64,000 nucleotides of DNA, taken from positions 28,308,001-28,372,000 of the forward strand of contig JBAIAC010000051.1 of assembly GCA_037349315.1 (NCBI GenBank). The letters are read 5' to 3'. The notes under the pieces were generated by a model that was given only the letters and a program-made list of their open reading frames with translations, ran no database searches and was not told where the DNA came from. Of the stretch, positions 10,773 to 23,229 are shown piece after piece (position 1 is the stretch's first letter; the number at the start of each line of letters is the position of its first letter). The translations under genes and the position numbers were made by a program. This DNA comes from Chelydra serpentina. Its lineage: Eukaryota > Chordata > Testudines > Chelydridae.

Positions 10773-11552
10773 ATACAGACTGAGTGACACATGCAAAATT
10801 CTGGGGAAAATCCTGGGCCCAGTGAAATCAATGGGAGTTTTGCTATTGACTTCAATGTAGACAGGATTTCACCCCTGTTCTCTAAGCATGGGATTTTCAA
10901 AGGACCACAAGGCAGTTAGGGGGGCTTCATGTGCCTAACTCCCATAGGCTCCTTTGGAAATCCCAGCCTAGATCAGTTGTAACTGATCCAGCTATTCTCT
11001 AATGGTACCGTTAGGAGCAAGCATTTGACCTGGTGATTTTAGCCTCTCTGGTGCGTGGATCCAAAGCTCCTGGGTATTAATGGGAGCCTTTCCTAGAAAT
11101 GACAATTCATTTTTGTGAAACATTTCTAAGGAAACAAAGCAATTGTTGTCTAGTTAGAAATGTTCACAGATTTTTAAAAATTATTTTCTAAATTCATTTC
11201 AATTAGGTTTGAAACAAACCATTTCATTTCAATTCTATGTGATCTGAACCTCAAATTAATTTTTTTTTAATTTTTTGGGTCTTTTCCCCCTATTTTCTCT
11301 CACTTTTTTGCCCACTAGACAAGGGAAATAAAATGGAGTGAATGGGAGGGGACAACGAAAAATGGAAATCGAAAACTCCTCTGATTTGACTAAAAAATTG
11401 GTTTGACAAAAAAAAAAAAAGAAAAAAAAAAGCAGAAACTTTAAAATGATAAAAACATTTATGAGAAATTTTTGTATCTAAAAAGACCTTTTTCACTGAA
11501 AAAAATCTTACCGATGAAAAATTTCAACCAGTTCTTATTTTTGTCGACATAG
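10773..11552. other. No gene recognised
   Basis: This is intergenic sequence. At 10806-10878 it holds the short motif aatcaatgggagttttgc followed by attgacttcaatg, one of three related copies in the window. AT-rich A/T runs lie at about 11260-11440. Confidence 0.4.
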
Positions 11553-12264
11553 TGTGACTGGGCAAGGCCAAATGGCTTTAGTAAAGTGGTGAGGAACAGG
11601 TATGTTAGCCCCAGGCTAAGCAAATCCCTGGTACCATGGTAACCAAATGACAGTTGCTCGAGGTTAATCAAGACACCTGGGGCCAATTAAGATCCTTCTA
11701 GAAAGCAGTGGAGATAGCTAAGTTGATTGGGACACCTGAAGACAATCAAGGGCTGGCTGGAACTAGTTGAAAGCCTCCCAGTTAGTCAGTGAGGCACATG
11801 TGGCAGGAGCTGTAGGAGGAAGCTACGCTGTTGGAGGAACTAAGCAGTACAAATCCGTATCAGGCGCAAGGAAGAAGGCCCTGAGGTAACGGTGAAGGAG
11901 ATATTGAGTGGGAGCTCCTGTGGAGAAGTGGCCCAAGGAATTGTATACGTCCTATTCCCAAAAAGTCAACTACCATAGCTGCTACTATTAGGGTCCCTGG
12001 GATAGAGCCCGGAGTAGAGGGCAGGCCCGGGATCCCCCTTCCCCTCCCCCATTAATCACTGAGACTGGGAGACAGAGACTGTGCGAGGGAGGGTCGCTTC
12101 TCCTCACCTCCCTTGCTGTCTTATGATGAAAATGGCTCAGTAGGCTGACCCCTTTGCTTCTAGAGAGAGAAGGGCTACGTGGAGGGTCACAGTGAGCTTC
12201 TGAGGCCAGCAAAATCTGCCAGGAAGCGCAGGACCCACTGAGACAAGGACAGAGTTTTGTCACA
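11553..12264 (+). mobile_element. Solo LTR (TGTGAC...GTCACA family)
   Basis: The 712-bp unit begins TGTGACTGGGCAAGGCC and ends TTTTGTCACA, so the ends are inverted TGTGAC/GTCACA as expected for an LTR. It is flanked by the 4-bp direct repeat ATAG (11549-11552 and 12265-12268). No second LTR or internal coding region is next to it, so it is a solo LTR. Start and end blocks recur at 38190, 46257 and 48045-48615, for example gccccaggctaa, aatcaagacacctggggcc and agcgcaggacccac. The element class (Gypsy-like or ERV-like) cannot be decided without an internal region. Confidence 0.75.
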
Positions 12265-12466
12265 ATAGATGTAGTTAAACTGGAGCCATTTCCATGCAGA
12301 GACATGTACACTGGTTTGAGAATTATTTACAATGAATTAGTTTAATCTGGTAACAAACCCAATGAGGCAACATCAGCATAAGGCACTCAAACTGATTTGA
12401 GAGTTTCCATATCGATATAACCACAGCGATCTCAAAAATCAATGTGTGTGTGTGTAGGCCTTGGAG

Positions 12467-12964
12467 CAGTAGTCCCCAAAGTAGCACACCCCCCCCCCCC
12501 CCCAAGGGCATGAAGGAACATTCAGGGGGACACAGCGGGGTCCAGGCCAACCCCCACGGGGGGCCAGGAGGGAGAGTCACCCAGCCCTGCTCTGTCCCCA
12601 ACTCTGCGTCTGGCCCACCCCCTGCCTCAGCCCCCACCTCCTGGTCCCAGCCACGGCTGCATTCCCGGCCCCAGCCTCAGCCCAGGCTCCCAGCCATGGG
12701 CTCTGGCCTCAGCCCCAGCTCCTGGCCCAGCCACGGCCTCAGCCTCCAGCTCCCAACTGCAGTCAGTCAGGCTCCTGGCCCCACTCTTGGTCCCAGCCAC
12801 GGCTCTGCTCCTGGCTCCAGTTCCGGCTGCTGACCCAGCCGCAGCTCTGGCCCCGGCCGTGGCTCTGCTTCCAGCCCTGGCTCCTGACTGTAGCTCCCAG
12901 CGGGGGCAGGGGCAAATTACATTGGGATAAGGGAAGCACGACTTTAAAAGTTTGGGGACCACTG
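12467..12964. mobile_element. hAT-type non-autonomous transposon with minisatellite interior
   Basis: The ends are CAGTAGTCCCCAAA and TTTGGGGACCACTG, a 14-bp inverted repeat with one mismatch and typical of hAT elements. The flanks ccttggag (12459-12466) and ccttagag (12965-12972) form an 8-bp target duplication with one difference. The interior is C-rich and made of degenerate units such as cagccacggct and cagccccagctcctgg. It has no transposase, so it would depend on one in trans. Confidence 0.8.
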
Positions 12965-15059
12965 CCTTAGAGTCAATGGAACAGAACATTGCTGCACAAT
13001 CACTGTCTCCTGCTTTAAAAAACAACCCCCCTCCCTTTGTTCTGACCCTTAGCTAACAGCAGGAAATCCTTGTTCTATGACAAGTTACAGTGAGTTCATT
13101 TTACATGGTCCTAGCCTACCAACTCAAACCTCTCTGTATCCAAAGTGAGTTAAAGCAGCCAAGGGAGAAATAACTCAACACTTCTGCTCCACTACCATGT
13201 TAAACTCAGGCCATCTCACCATGTTTCTATGTGGTCATGAAAGGACACACTAACAGGTGCAAAGCCTTTAAACATCTAGGATGCAATCGTGGCCCTATTG
13301 AAGCCAATGACAAAACTCCCATGGATTTCAATGGGGCCAGGATTTCACCCCTCATGGCAGCTCCTCTTCCCTAGCTCTCCTGTGCACAGAATTGATCAAG
13401 GTTAGAAAAGTCTGCAAGACTCTTCCATCTACTAAAAGGAGCTCCCCAAAGCATCCCTGGTTCAAAGAAACTGGGAGGGAGAAACCAGGCCTCCCCTGCA
13501 AACATAGGGGCTGGAACTAGGGTGCTTGGGGTGCAGCAGCACCCCCTGGCTTGAAGTGGTTTCCATCATATACAGGGTTTACAGTTTGGTACAATGGCTC
13601 TCAGCACCCCCACTATACAAATTGTTCCAGCATCCCTGCCTACAAGGGGCACAGTTGTTAAATGTAGAAAGGCAAACAAGCAGAGCTGGGCAGGAGATGG
13701 TTATCCTATCCTGGGAAATGTTTTCATTATTCCAAAAATTTTCCCATTCTGTATGGGAAATGAAACCAAGACCTTTTGAACATTTTAATTAAAAAACACA
13801 AGGACGTGGGAGATCTAGGTTCAAGTCCCTCTGTTCCCACATGAATATCCTAAACATGGGCCATTGTTTCAGGCTGTCTGCAGACTCGGGCAGAGATCAC
13901 TGATCAGGTTTCACTCAGTCACATTTGAGATTAAGTTTGCAACCAGGAGAGACTAAAAACGTACATGAAAAAAAGCAAAAAAAAAAAAAATGAATTTCTG
14001 CAGAATTGGAATAATCCATGTAGGCCAGCTCTGTGACCTGGGACCTAGACTCTACAGGGCACTTCCCAAATCCAATACAAAACAACGCCCCCAGAGATGA
14101 TAGTGAAAGGGACTGCTGGCCCTCCAGTGGAGGATTCTTCACCGATGGAACCTCCAGTTCTCAACATTGAATTCACAACTGTTGTTCAGAACTGACTTCC
14201 CCAACATACAACACAACCCAAAACCTGCCACCTAGGAGGGGAGGCAACTAGAGATATCCTGTTACCAACTCACAACAGGCTCGTGGATGACAATTTAGGA
14301 TCCGGTCTCAAGTTTTGAACAAGATGGTGCACACGGATAGGACAGAGAGACTGAACACGCCCTTTCATCCTAAAGCTCATCTACGCCATCTATTCACAAG
14401 CCAGCCAAAGATGGAGGGGCCAATCCTGGAACATGCTGACACACTGCTGGAGCCACTGGGGGCTGAAGGTGCTCAGTGGCCCTCAGAAGGCACTCATTAC
14501 CCCCACAGGATTGGGCCTGATGCTTGTACGTCTGGCACCTCTCCTGGCCAATTGTAGAAATACCATATAATGGGCATGGAGCCTGGCCTCTTATCGATCT
14601 ATCTAGGTACTCATATAGTGCCCATCTTCACAGCGTTTAGTGCCTCCAAGTCTGCTTGGGTAAAGACAACCAAAATCATAATCCCTTTGGGAAAACCCTA
14701 GTACTTGGCTAATGAAAACAAAAGCAGAAGCTTTTGTTCACAGAAGCATGGCACCCCTGGACTTTATTGAAGTCATGCAATGCGAGTACCAGAAATGCCC
14801 ATCCTAAAAACCTAGACATGTTAACAATTAACTCTGGTTTATATTTCTAGCTCACCTGCCAAAACCATAGCACTAAACCGGACCTGCATAAAATATTCAT
14901 ATTCTATACAGATCCATAATTCTTTGTGTGGTGCACATAAACAGTCTTGCCATGACCTATTGCACTGTACCCTGCTATTTGTAAAGTACCTGCTCTTTGT
15001 AATCCTCACTGCATTATTATAATGTAGGGAACATCCTTTTTTTCTCTGGGGATTGTCTA
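12965..15059. other. No gene recognised
   Basis: At 13301-13350 there is the short motif attgaagccaatgac ... cccatggatttcaatggg, related to the blocks near 1128 and 10806. Otherwise no exon, RNA gene or element boundary was found. Confidence 0.35.
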
Positions 15060-15535
15060 TGGATGGATGATGAACTGCCCATGAAGAAAAGGAAAGAACT
15101 GTTTAACTCCACTGTTCTAGTGCCAGAAATGATATACAGAGCAGAAAGCTGGTCAACGATGAAAGCAGAGGAAGGAAAGTGTGCTGTCACCCAAAGAGCA
15201 ATGGAAAGGCGACTGTATAAGATATCGCTCTGTGATCATATACCAAATGAGGAGATCAGAAGGCGTACAGAGGTGACCGATGTAGTGCAGGCAATGTACT
15301 ACACAAAGCAAAGATGGGCGGGTCATATAGTCTGCAGGCAAGACAATAGGTGGACAACCCGCATCAGTGACTGGATCCCCAGAGACCACAAGCGACCGCT
15401 GGGCAGACCAAAAACACACTGGACCGATCCCATGACAAAACTCTTTGGCCAGAAATGGAAAGAACGTGCTTGCAACAAAATAGAATGGTGTGCCGTTGAC
15501 TTGCATTCGTGGAGGGATGGATGACGACAAGCCGG
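15060..15535 (+). mobile_element. RTE-like LINE, C-terminal part of the ORF
   Basis: An open frame of about 153 codons (15063-15524) contains AVTQRAMERR, EEIRRRTEVTDV, QRWAGHIVCRQDNRWT, WIPRDHKRPLGRPKTHW and WKERA. This order is typical of the region downstream of the RT domain in RTE-type LINE polyproteins. The frame is uninterrupted, but the endonuclease and RT lie outside the fragment, so the copy is 5' truncated. A second LINE piece with an RT-like segment lies at 22690-22870, but there is no proof that it is the same family. Confidence 0.75.
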
Positions 15536-15540
15536 ACAAA

Positions 15541-17266
15541 GGTGAAAGATGATTGTCTATGGAAAATCTCTGAAAATCAATGTTTATTGAAAAGCAAAAG
15601 GAGATTTACGGAGGCACAGTTGAAGCCTATGGAGTTGCATTTGTTTATGCCACCCTGGAATGCTGCCGAGTCAGCTGCTGCCTCTCCCCACACATACTTT
15701 GTCAGTTTCTGATCCTTTTTGAAGATAGTCCCCAAGGACTATTTGATTTCATAATGCAGCGATAGGATATCCTGTCATTCATAAGTGAAGAGCTGTGTGC
15801 ATGCTTCTTTCTTTTTAAGATACAGGATGACATAATTTCATGGCACCCAAAAGAAGACAAGAAAACAGGGTCTCACTGTATTTTCTGTACAGTCAGCCCT
15901 AGTGTTTGGCTGTGCTTTTTTTTTTTTTTCTTTCATTATTTTAGTCTCATGCTAAGCAAATAAAATCAATTCTGAACGTATAAAAAGCAATTGAAAATGT
16001 CTAGTATTTTATAGTGAAATCTCAACTCGGCAGCCCACAATACTTGGAGAAAAATCAATCATCGTTTCCATCCTGCTACTGGTGCTACTAAAATTAAGAA
16101 TTGATGTGAGCCTGCAAGTGAAAATTATTCCAAGAGAACCACCTTTGCAACAATTTTTAGTGTTCATAAAACTCCTGTTTATGGTTTCTTCTTGTAACAA
16201 ACAAGCTCCTGCATTCTGGCATGAATTATAGATATTAATGGAGGATCCTGATTTACATACAGTTTCCATCTTAATGGGCATCAGATCTGCAGGCAGGGCA
16301 ACAAAACTACTTATGGTAATAGTATGTAGTAAACAAGTCATCAGCTTAACGATTTCATAAACCAAAGCATTAAACGCCCTCATAATAATTAGGGAGTACC
16401 CTCCCCCACAGCCAAACGAAACTTTTTATGACTTCACCAGTGGTCTTTTGATAAAGATTGAATGCCTGAGCAGTATAGTGAGATAGCTGAAGAAGCACTT
16501 AAGCCTGATGTGGCCTAAATATTTTAGTAATGTACAATGTCCATTTGAAGGCACTGTTCTCAACATTCCTTTTTGCATCCATTGGAGCCAGACATATGTA
16601 ACTAGCATGATCTAGGGGAATATATGAGATATTCCACCACACAGTCAGACCAATAGTTTTCATTTCTCCACAGTATTTCTGTTTACACAGGGCACATTTG
16701 TGCTTATTAACATTAAGGCACTGGTTGTTCTCTCTATATCCTAAAGGCAGGTGCTACCCAGGCTCCAGCAATTTTAGTTTCTCCAACATGCTCTGGAAGC
16801 ACAAGCTATTCAGAGCCAGACTCCTTCACAGCGACGCTGCCAAACTCCATGTGGTGGAGGACATGGCACTCCCTGCAAACTCATTTTGTTTCAATGGAAC
16901 TTAGAATAAATTGGCAATTTGGTTCCCAATTGTCTAACATGATTAAAAGGCAAAGCAGTCAGGGAATGAGCACTGCCAGGAGTTCAGAAATGATGCGAAG
17001 TTCCAGCGCTACTTCACCTCAGCTCATACAATACAGGATCCATCTGCCTCTCAAATGTTATATAGCGGGCCTGATCCTGTAAGCACCCTCTGCATAGTGA
17101 TGAGCATCCTCGCTGCTATTATAATAGAAGTCCAGGGTCTTAGCACTACACTGGATGGAGCCTGTTACAAGCAAGACTCATTTTAGAACCACCTATTCCT
17201 CCCACCTAAACAGTTCTGCTTTCTCATCATCACATCTTGAAGGAATGATTCAACATCATTGGACCT
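15541..17266. other. No gene recognised
   Basis: No exon, RNA gene or clear repeat was found. A poly-T run is at about 15917-15930. Open frames near 16000-16600 have no recognisable domain. Confidence 0.35.
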
Positions 17267-18126
17267 TGTAACGGTGCAAGACTCACACCTGCGGCACCTC
17301 CTGCTGGTCTCTTCAGGGAATCAGCTCACCAGCCTCCGGAGCGCCCTCTGCAGGCGTGTCCCACTTGCCACTGTGTCCCTCCCAGACCCCAGTGCCCTTC
17401 TGTCTGGGGTGCTGCCCCCCTGGCAATAACCCCTCAGTCTGGGTCTCCCCTCACAGGGGGACCCCTGATCACTATCCCCACCTTGCCTCAGCCTATGGGC
17501 TATTGCCAATCACCATCAAGCCCCCGTACACTGGGGCAGACTGCAGTCTGTATTAGCCAGTCATCATAGGCAAGGGGGGTTTGGACCTGCTGCCTTTGCC
17601 TACCCGTGGGCTGCTCCCTGCAACTCCAGTACCTTGCATGGCTTTAGACTAAGCCCGGCAGCCTGAGGGTTTCCCAGGCCAAAGCTCCCCAGCTCCTCTG
17701 GCTTTCCCTCAGCCCTGCTCCACTCCCCTCCACGTACCTTCTGCAGCCAAGTCCTTCCCTCTCTGCATTGGGAGAGAGAGACTACTTGCTCTAGGCCCAC
17801 TGCCCTCTTATAAGGGCCAGCTGGGGCCCAATTGAACTGGCCACAGCTGTGGCTGCTTTCATAGAATATCAGGGTTGGAAGGGACCTTAGGAGGTCATTT
17901 AGTCCAATCCCCTGCTCAAAGCAGGACCAATCCCCAATTTTTGCCCCAGATCCCTAAATGGCCCCCTCAAGGATTGAACTCACAACCCTGGGTTTAGCAG
18001 GCCAATGCTCAAACCACTGAGCTATCCCTCCCCCCAGGCTTTGCCAAGCAGCCTGCTCCCAGCCTCAGCCCTCTCCCAGGGCTGTTTCAAGCCCCAGGGC
18101 AGGAGCGGGGTATCCACTCTGCTACA
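17267..18126 (+). mobile_element. Probable solo LTR of a second family, interrupted by a SINE
   Basis: The unit begins TGTAACGGTGCAAG and ends CTCTGCTACA, giving near-inverted TGTAAC/GCTACA ends. A TATA-like cttataaggg lies near 17807. A SINE (17859-18035) splits it. No matching target duplication was found, and no second copy is in the window, so the call rests on end shape and composition only. Confidence 0.4.
17859..18035 (-). mobile_element. tRNA-derived SINE with CR1-like tail, nested in the LTR-like unit
   Basis: This is the same structure as the copy at 6838: A-box head near 18025, B box near 17975, and a tail ending in cagggttggaaggg... toward 17859. It is inserted after tggctgctt of the surrounding unit and so is younger than it. 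Confidence 0.85.
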
Positions 18127-18300
18127 GTTCTCCTCTGTTAGTGAGACAAGGTGGGTGACGAATATCTTTAGCAATGAGTAAGAGCTCTCTGGAGCTTGAA
18201 ATCTCATCTCATCTCTCTCACCAGCAGAGGTTGGTCCAATAAAAGATCTTACCTCACCCACTTTGTCTCTAATATCCTGGGATCAACACAGCTACAATAC
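18127..18300 (-). mobile_element. Retroelement tail (Penelope-like 3' end, diverged)
   Basis: The blocks agacaaggtgggtgacg, taagagctctctggagcttgaaa, agaggttggtccaataaaagat and tctctaatatcctgggat form a known reptile repeat tail. The agagctc...gagct pair followed by gaaa resembles the stem next to the tail of the Penelope-like copies at 10 and 49 kb. A second, shorter piece of it lies at 24555-24640. Confidence 0.35.
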
Positions 18301-20343
18301 CACTGCAAACTCCTCTGTTAGTCTCATTTTTGGTCTCGGACACACTCTGGCCTTAGCAAGTCGAAAGATAGGAAGCGCTTTTGTTTGGAACATTTTCATG
18401 CCACATTATAGGAAGGAGGAATGAGATTTTTTTTTCACCATATTTTGCAGGTGCCCACTGGGGGTACAATGTGCAATTAACATGCTCCGATTGGTATTTG
18501 TGTAATTTCACCTGTGGAATCTGCCTTTTTCATACCCTGTTATTTGTACTCTCACTGTTGCTGACCTGTGTCCCAGATTCCAGCATCTAGCTGTGTGAAA
18601 GACACTGGAGCATTTTACCGCTCTAGCATCATGTCCTCCTGTTTTTCTTTCAAGTCACATACTGCATCTGTTTCAAAAATACGTTTGTCAACTTTTAGAA
18701 TTCAATAACTGACTTTGATAGAGAAATGACTGTTCCGGTGTATGGTAAATGACAGTGGTCTAGAAAACTGTTAAATTTAAGTCTGGAAAATGAACTTTAA
18801 TAAAATGTGCTCAAATAATGTGCTGTGACAGCTTTTAGTGAAATCAACTCCAGTACTTTGATTCTCCCAGGAGCGTAGTGAGACATACTCTAGCAGCCTT
18901 CAGCCATCGAATAAGAAAGCAGACAGCTTTATGATAAATGGCCCTAGAAGCCTAAATTACAACTGCAGCAAATGAACAATATGTGGAAATTATTCGGTGG
19001 CTTTTTGTTTGTACACAAGCCTGCAGTGACACCAAGTGGTCACACACCCAACCAAGAAACCAACCCACCAACACTTGTAGCTGTCAGTCCATGAAACTTC
19101 CGCTTTCTTTAAAAGAACACCAGTTTGCAAAAGACTGCACCCAAATTAGCTGTCCACCACCTCTGCCCACTGCTGTGGGTACTGCACACAGAGACTTTCA
19201 AATAAAGATGTATCCCCTTAAAGACTGAGAGTTAAAGCACCTTTCATTCTAACAAGTGACAGCCGGCAACAATGTGATATACCATAGCTACAGACAGCTG
19301 GCTTTCAGGCTGACCATACTCTTCCCTTTCCTGAGAGCAAATTGCTTGATATGTTTGGTTTCTACAGAGCACAGCTTTGGCAGGCCAAGACCTAGATTGC
19401 CAAATGCCTTTACCTTCCTCCCATCCCTTCCTGTGCATGTGCCTCACCTGCACTCCTTCACCATTTACATGCACACTTACTTCCGGGAATAATTGTTTTA
19501 GAGAGAGATCATGAGCTATTATGGACCAATCAAACCCTCTGAGACACGGGGGCACAGAGAAGAGAGACCAGCCACTATTAATAAATGCCCATACTGGAAG
19601 GGAGAGCTCACAGTCATCATGGGGGAACATAGATTAATGGACTGTACCAAGAGTGATGGTGGGAACATTGGGTAACTGCCAATCATTCAAAACCAGGGTG
19701 GGTCAGGATTAAAATGTGCTGCCAGTGGGGGATGCTGGCAGCAGCACATCAGCATAGCTCAGCGCCAGCCATCAGCCTCCAGCTTGCTTGAAGCATGTCC
19801 CTGTGGGCACTGGGCATCTTGCAAGGGCTCAGTTTGAAGTGAAGGGAGGCAGAGTACTTGGAAGGAGGAAAGCTGGAAGGCCAGGGAAGGGAAGAGACAT
19901 CTCCTACTACACCTGTCCATCCCCAATATACTGGAATCTTTCCAGTCCAGCTCCCAGCCAGGTCATTGACTAGAAATGGCATCAGTGACCTCCTCTTATC
20001 GCACAGGGCAAGGGCACCCATTTGCATGACACTCAGTCCCTCTGTGGCACCTGGCACTGTCAGCTGCAGTGTACTGCACTAATACAGGCCTGGAGGAGAA
20101 TGCTCGAAGATGCTACCAATCCTTCTTTGCAGGCTGGGCCCAGAGTGATCTTCTACCAGCAGATCATTCACCTCCAGAAGCACCATGCTCTCCCCTATCC
20201 TATTGAAGATCTACAGGAGGAAATCATGAGACTGCACAACCTCAAATAACTGCTCTGACTCCTGTTCTTAGACTGAGCTCTTCTGGGCAGGGCAGGGACT
20301 GTGTCTTCCTGAGTTCATGAGCCACATGCTGTGGGCATTAATG
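18301..20343. other. No gene recognised
   Basis: No exons or RNA genes were recognised. At 20266-20330, agactgagctcttctgggcagg...gggactgtgtctt looks like an old L2/MIR-type tail and runs into the microsatellite. Confidence 0.35.
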
Positions 20344-20383
20344 GGAAAGAAAGAAAAACAGAGAAAGAGAGAGAGAGAAAGAG

Positions 20384-20438
<55 letters not shown>

Positions 20439-20458
20439 AAAAGAAAGAAAGAGAAAAA
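20344..20458. repeat. GAAA/GA microsatellite
   Basis: Mixed gaga and gaaa units pass into about 15 regular gaaa (aaag) units. Confidence 0.95.
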
Positions 20459-22689
20459 TATTCACTTCTGACATGCATAGTGCCATCACCCAGCTATCCT
20501 GGTTTCAATCAAGGCTCCACTCTTGGGTGAGAAGCAGCTGCCTGGAGATGAACTCAAACAAGATGGAGCGAACGGTGGTGAAAATGAAATGCTAGCTACA
20601 TAGCATCACTTGGTCTGGAGGGAGCTTGCCCTCCAATAGCTACTTTGGTTCATGATTCCAGCTAGACTCGTCACTGCCCAGCAGCACTACTAGTCATCAG
20701 TTGGGGCTAAGAAAATGTGTAGATATATGTGATTATGAACTGAAAATGTGTTTCCCCCCTTTAAAATCATGAGATTTTAAAAATAAACATGGCTCCGCTT
20801 ACTTGCCCTTTGGAGCTGGAGTCGCTCACATTTTCCAAGCTTTTCTCTGCAGCCACAAGGATTAGAAATTTACGATTTGTTTTAAACCAAAGCTAAGATT
20901 CTCATGAAATCATATGGCTCTGGGAGTTGGGGCTGTAAGAAAAACAAATGAGTGTTAGACAGGGGGAGCAGGGAGTGATGAGCCAAGCAGCCTCTGAGCT
21001 GCTGCACCTTTCAGAGCAGGGTTGTGATGCTGCATTGGAGCCTTCCCAGGAGGAGATCAAAGCAGCATAGGAGCCTGTGCACAACAAGCTGGGGCTCCCA
21101 CAAGAGGGTGCACTAGGAAGAAGGGCAGCAGAGGGCCCCCAAAGAAAGGCTGGGGGGAAGGAGCAAGTGATTGTTGAGGTGGAAGTGCCTCCACTGCAGT
21201 AGGTTCTGGGAGGGTTGTAGGGCCTTGGTGAATGACTTTAATTGGCATCGGGAGGGATGAATTGGTTTTGCAGAGGGGGCAATTCAGGAGCGATAGAGGC
21301 CTAAGAGTATTACTGAGAGGCATGGAAGGAAGGATAGAGATTTGGAGATGAAGAGTGTTCATGGGAACATAGGAGCATGGAGAGCGAGGTGGGCTGAATT
21401 CCTGGAGGCTGGCTGAAAGGAGGCAATGTTGAAGGTACCTGGGGAAGGAAACACATTTCCCTCGGGGATTAGACCAAGGAGAGTGGTTTCATAGGGCGGG
21501 AAGAAGGCAGAGATAGGTGTGTTTCTGAGGCACAGGGGCACAAAAGCAGGATTCAAAAAAGGAAGTTCACACTTCCTGCCCCCTTCCCCCACAAGCCCAA
21601 CTGGTGCTCTGAACCCAAAGTTTGGTGCTATTACCTGTGTTGGGAGCTGCTGTTAGGCTCCCAATTAAGTTTCTCGAGAATTTAGGAGAGAGGAGTAGGC
21701 AATGTAGTTAAGCCAACCTAATTTTATAGGTTAACCAGGCCTTAGAGACAATAGGAATGCAATTTACACAGAAGGTAAAAAGTCATCAAGTCAACAAGGA
21801 GAGGAGGTTGCAGGAAACAGATCACTTTGCATTTTAGCAAACAGCAGCGGGGGTAGAAACCAACATGGAACTTCCTTCACCACAAGACTCCATGTCTCCT
21901 TCCTCACAGCTTGAATGAATTTTACTTTGAGGGGTAATCTTCAGAAGAAACCATTTCAAAGGCTCACTGGACTATAAAGAAAGGGGCAAAGAACCGCAAA
22001 TTATCTTTCACCTGAGAGAACAAAGGAGCCATTTGGACTTTATGGGAGATCCTGACCAAAGGGGGCTTGTCAGCATCTTTCTGGAGCATATTTTGGTAAG
22101 GAAACTCCCTTGAATGAAGGCTGTAGCTTGTTTTGTTAGGTCTTTGCCTCTAGAAAGCATTTTTCATTGTAATTTGCTTGTAACCATTTCTAACTCTACC
22201 CTTTATACTTGAACTCACTTTAAATCTTATCTCCTCTTGTTAGTAAACTTGTTTTACTTTTAACCTAAACCATCCCAGTGCTGTGTTTGATGTAAAGTGA
22301 ATGTTAACTCCAGCTAATGTGGCAAGTCGGTGGGTAATATATCTTTAAAGGAACAAACAAACCTGTCTCTCTCTGAATTGTCCAGGAAAGGGCTGGACAT
22401 TACAGAGCACATTTTGGGGGGGAAATTTGGGACTGGAGAGCATTGCATTCATCTTGCCAGGTATAAACAAGGCCGGTGAAGGCCAGAGTGGGGACGTGGT
22501 ATAACAAGCAGGTTCCTAGAATCAGAAGACTGAACCAGGGCTGCTTAATACACAGTCACTCAGCGCATGCTTGTGTTTTGGGTGGAAGTCTCCAGACAAA
22601 GGCGCTCCAGTGGCAGGTATTTTGAGGCACTCAGGGTTATAGGGCAAACAGCGACACCACCACTCGCTGGTCTGGAAGGCACCCCAACA
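20459..22689. other. No gene recognised; possible old LTR-type repeat near 21600-22560
   Basis: The part about 21980-22480 (cttgttagtaaacttgttttac, ccagtgctgtgtttgatg, tccaggaaagggctggac) looks like the 3' part of a reptile LTR from recollection, but no ends or duplications could be fixed. No exon was identified. Confidence 0.3.
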
Positions 22690-22870
22690 ATATGTTTGCT
22701 CTTTTCATCAACTTTACAGACACACTTGATTCAGTTTGACGAAGTATTATGGAAAGCAGCAAAATCACAGGGCATTCGAGATAAAACAACTTCAGTAATA
22801 AAAGTTACGTACAAAGACTCCTGCAATGCCATAAGAACTGGTGGGAAATTAAGCAACTGGTTCAAATCCT
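22690..22870 (+). mobile_element. LINE reverse transcriptase fragment (RTE- or jockey-like)
   Basis: One frame gives FINFTDTLDSV and, after a frameshift, the next gives LWKAAKSQGIRDKT, VIKVTYKD and RTGGKLSNWF. Together these follow the order of RT motif A (F..AFDSV) and the segment after it in LINE polyproteins. The catalytic Asp position is kept in LDSV, but a stop and a shift break the frame. It is a short relic, and its exact clade is uncertain. Confidence 0.5.
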
Positions 22871-23229
22871 TCCTCTCATTCACAGCCTGGCACTCCTGGA
22901 ATGCACTTCCTTTTGAGGACATTCCCCAGGGAGACATGAGGACAGTGACTCGGTGCGCCAGGGAAGGCGGTGAGAAGAGCATGGGGTGAGTTTTATTAAC
23001 GCTATTGAGCGGTCTGTGAATGGTTGTGTGACTGCACCCAGGGGCGAGGCCCATCTCTGACCATGGCTGGAGCGGGCCGGGCCAGTTGCTAGGCTGGTGG
23101 CTGGGACACCTACTTCCTCGCTAGGGAAACCAAACGTGGTAAATCTAGGGACAAAACCCCTAGACTGGCAACAGCTCCAGGTGCTGCCCTATGCCCCGGA
23201 AGGGGAAACCGCAGCCTCGTCCTGAGACA
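22871..23229. other. Upstream flank of EDEM2; no gene recognised
   Basis: No exon of another gene is seen. The GC content rises toward the EDEM2 promoter. Confidence 0.4.

Noticed and set aside
20344..20458. Lys/Glu/Arg-rich open frame
   Set aside because: It is a GAAA microsatellite.
22560..22990. Possible upstream host exon (140-codon frame)
   Set aside because: The core of the frame matches LINE RT motifs with a frameshift, and the ends have no plausible splice context.
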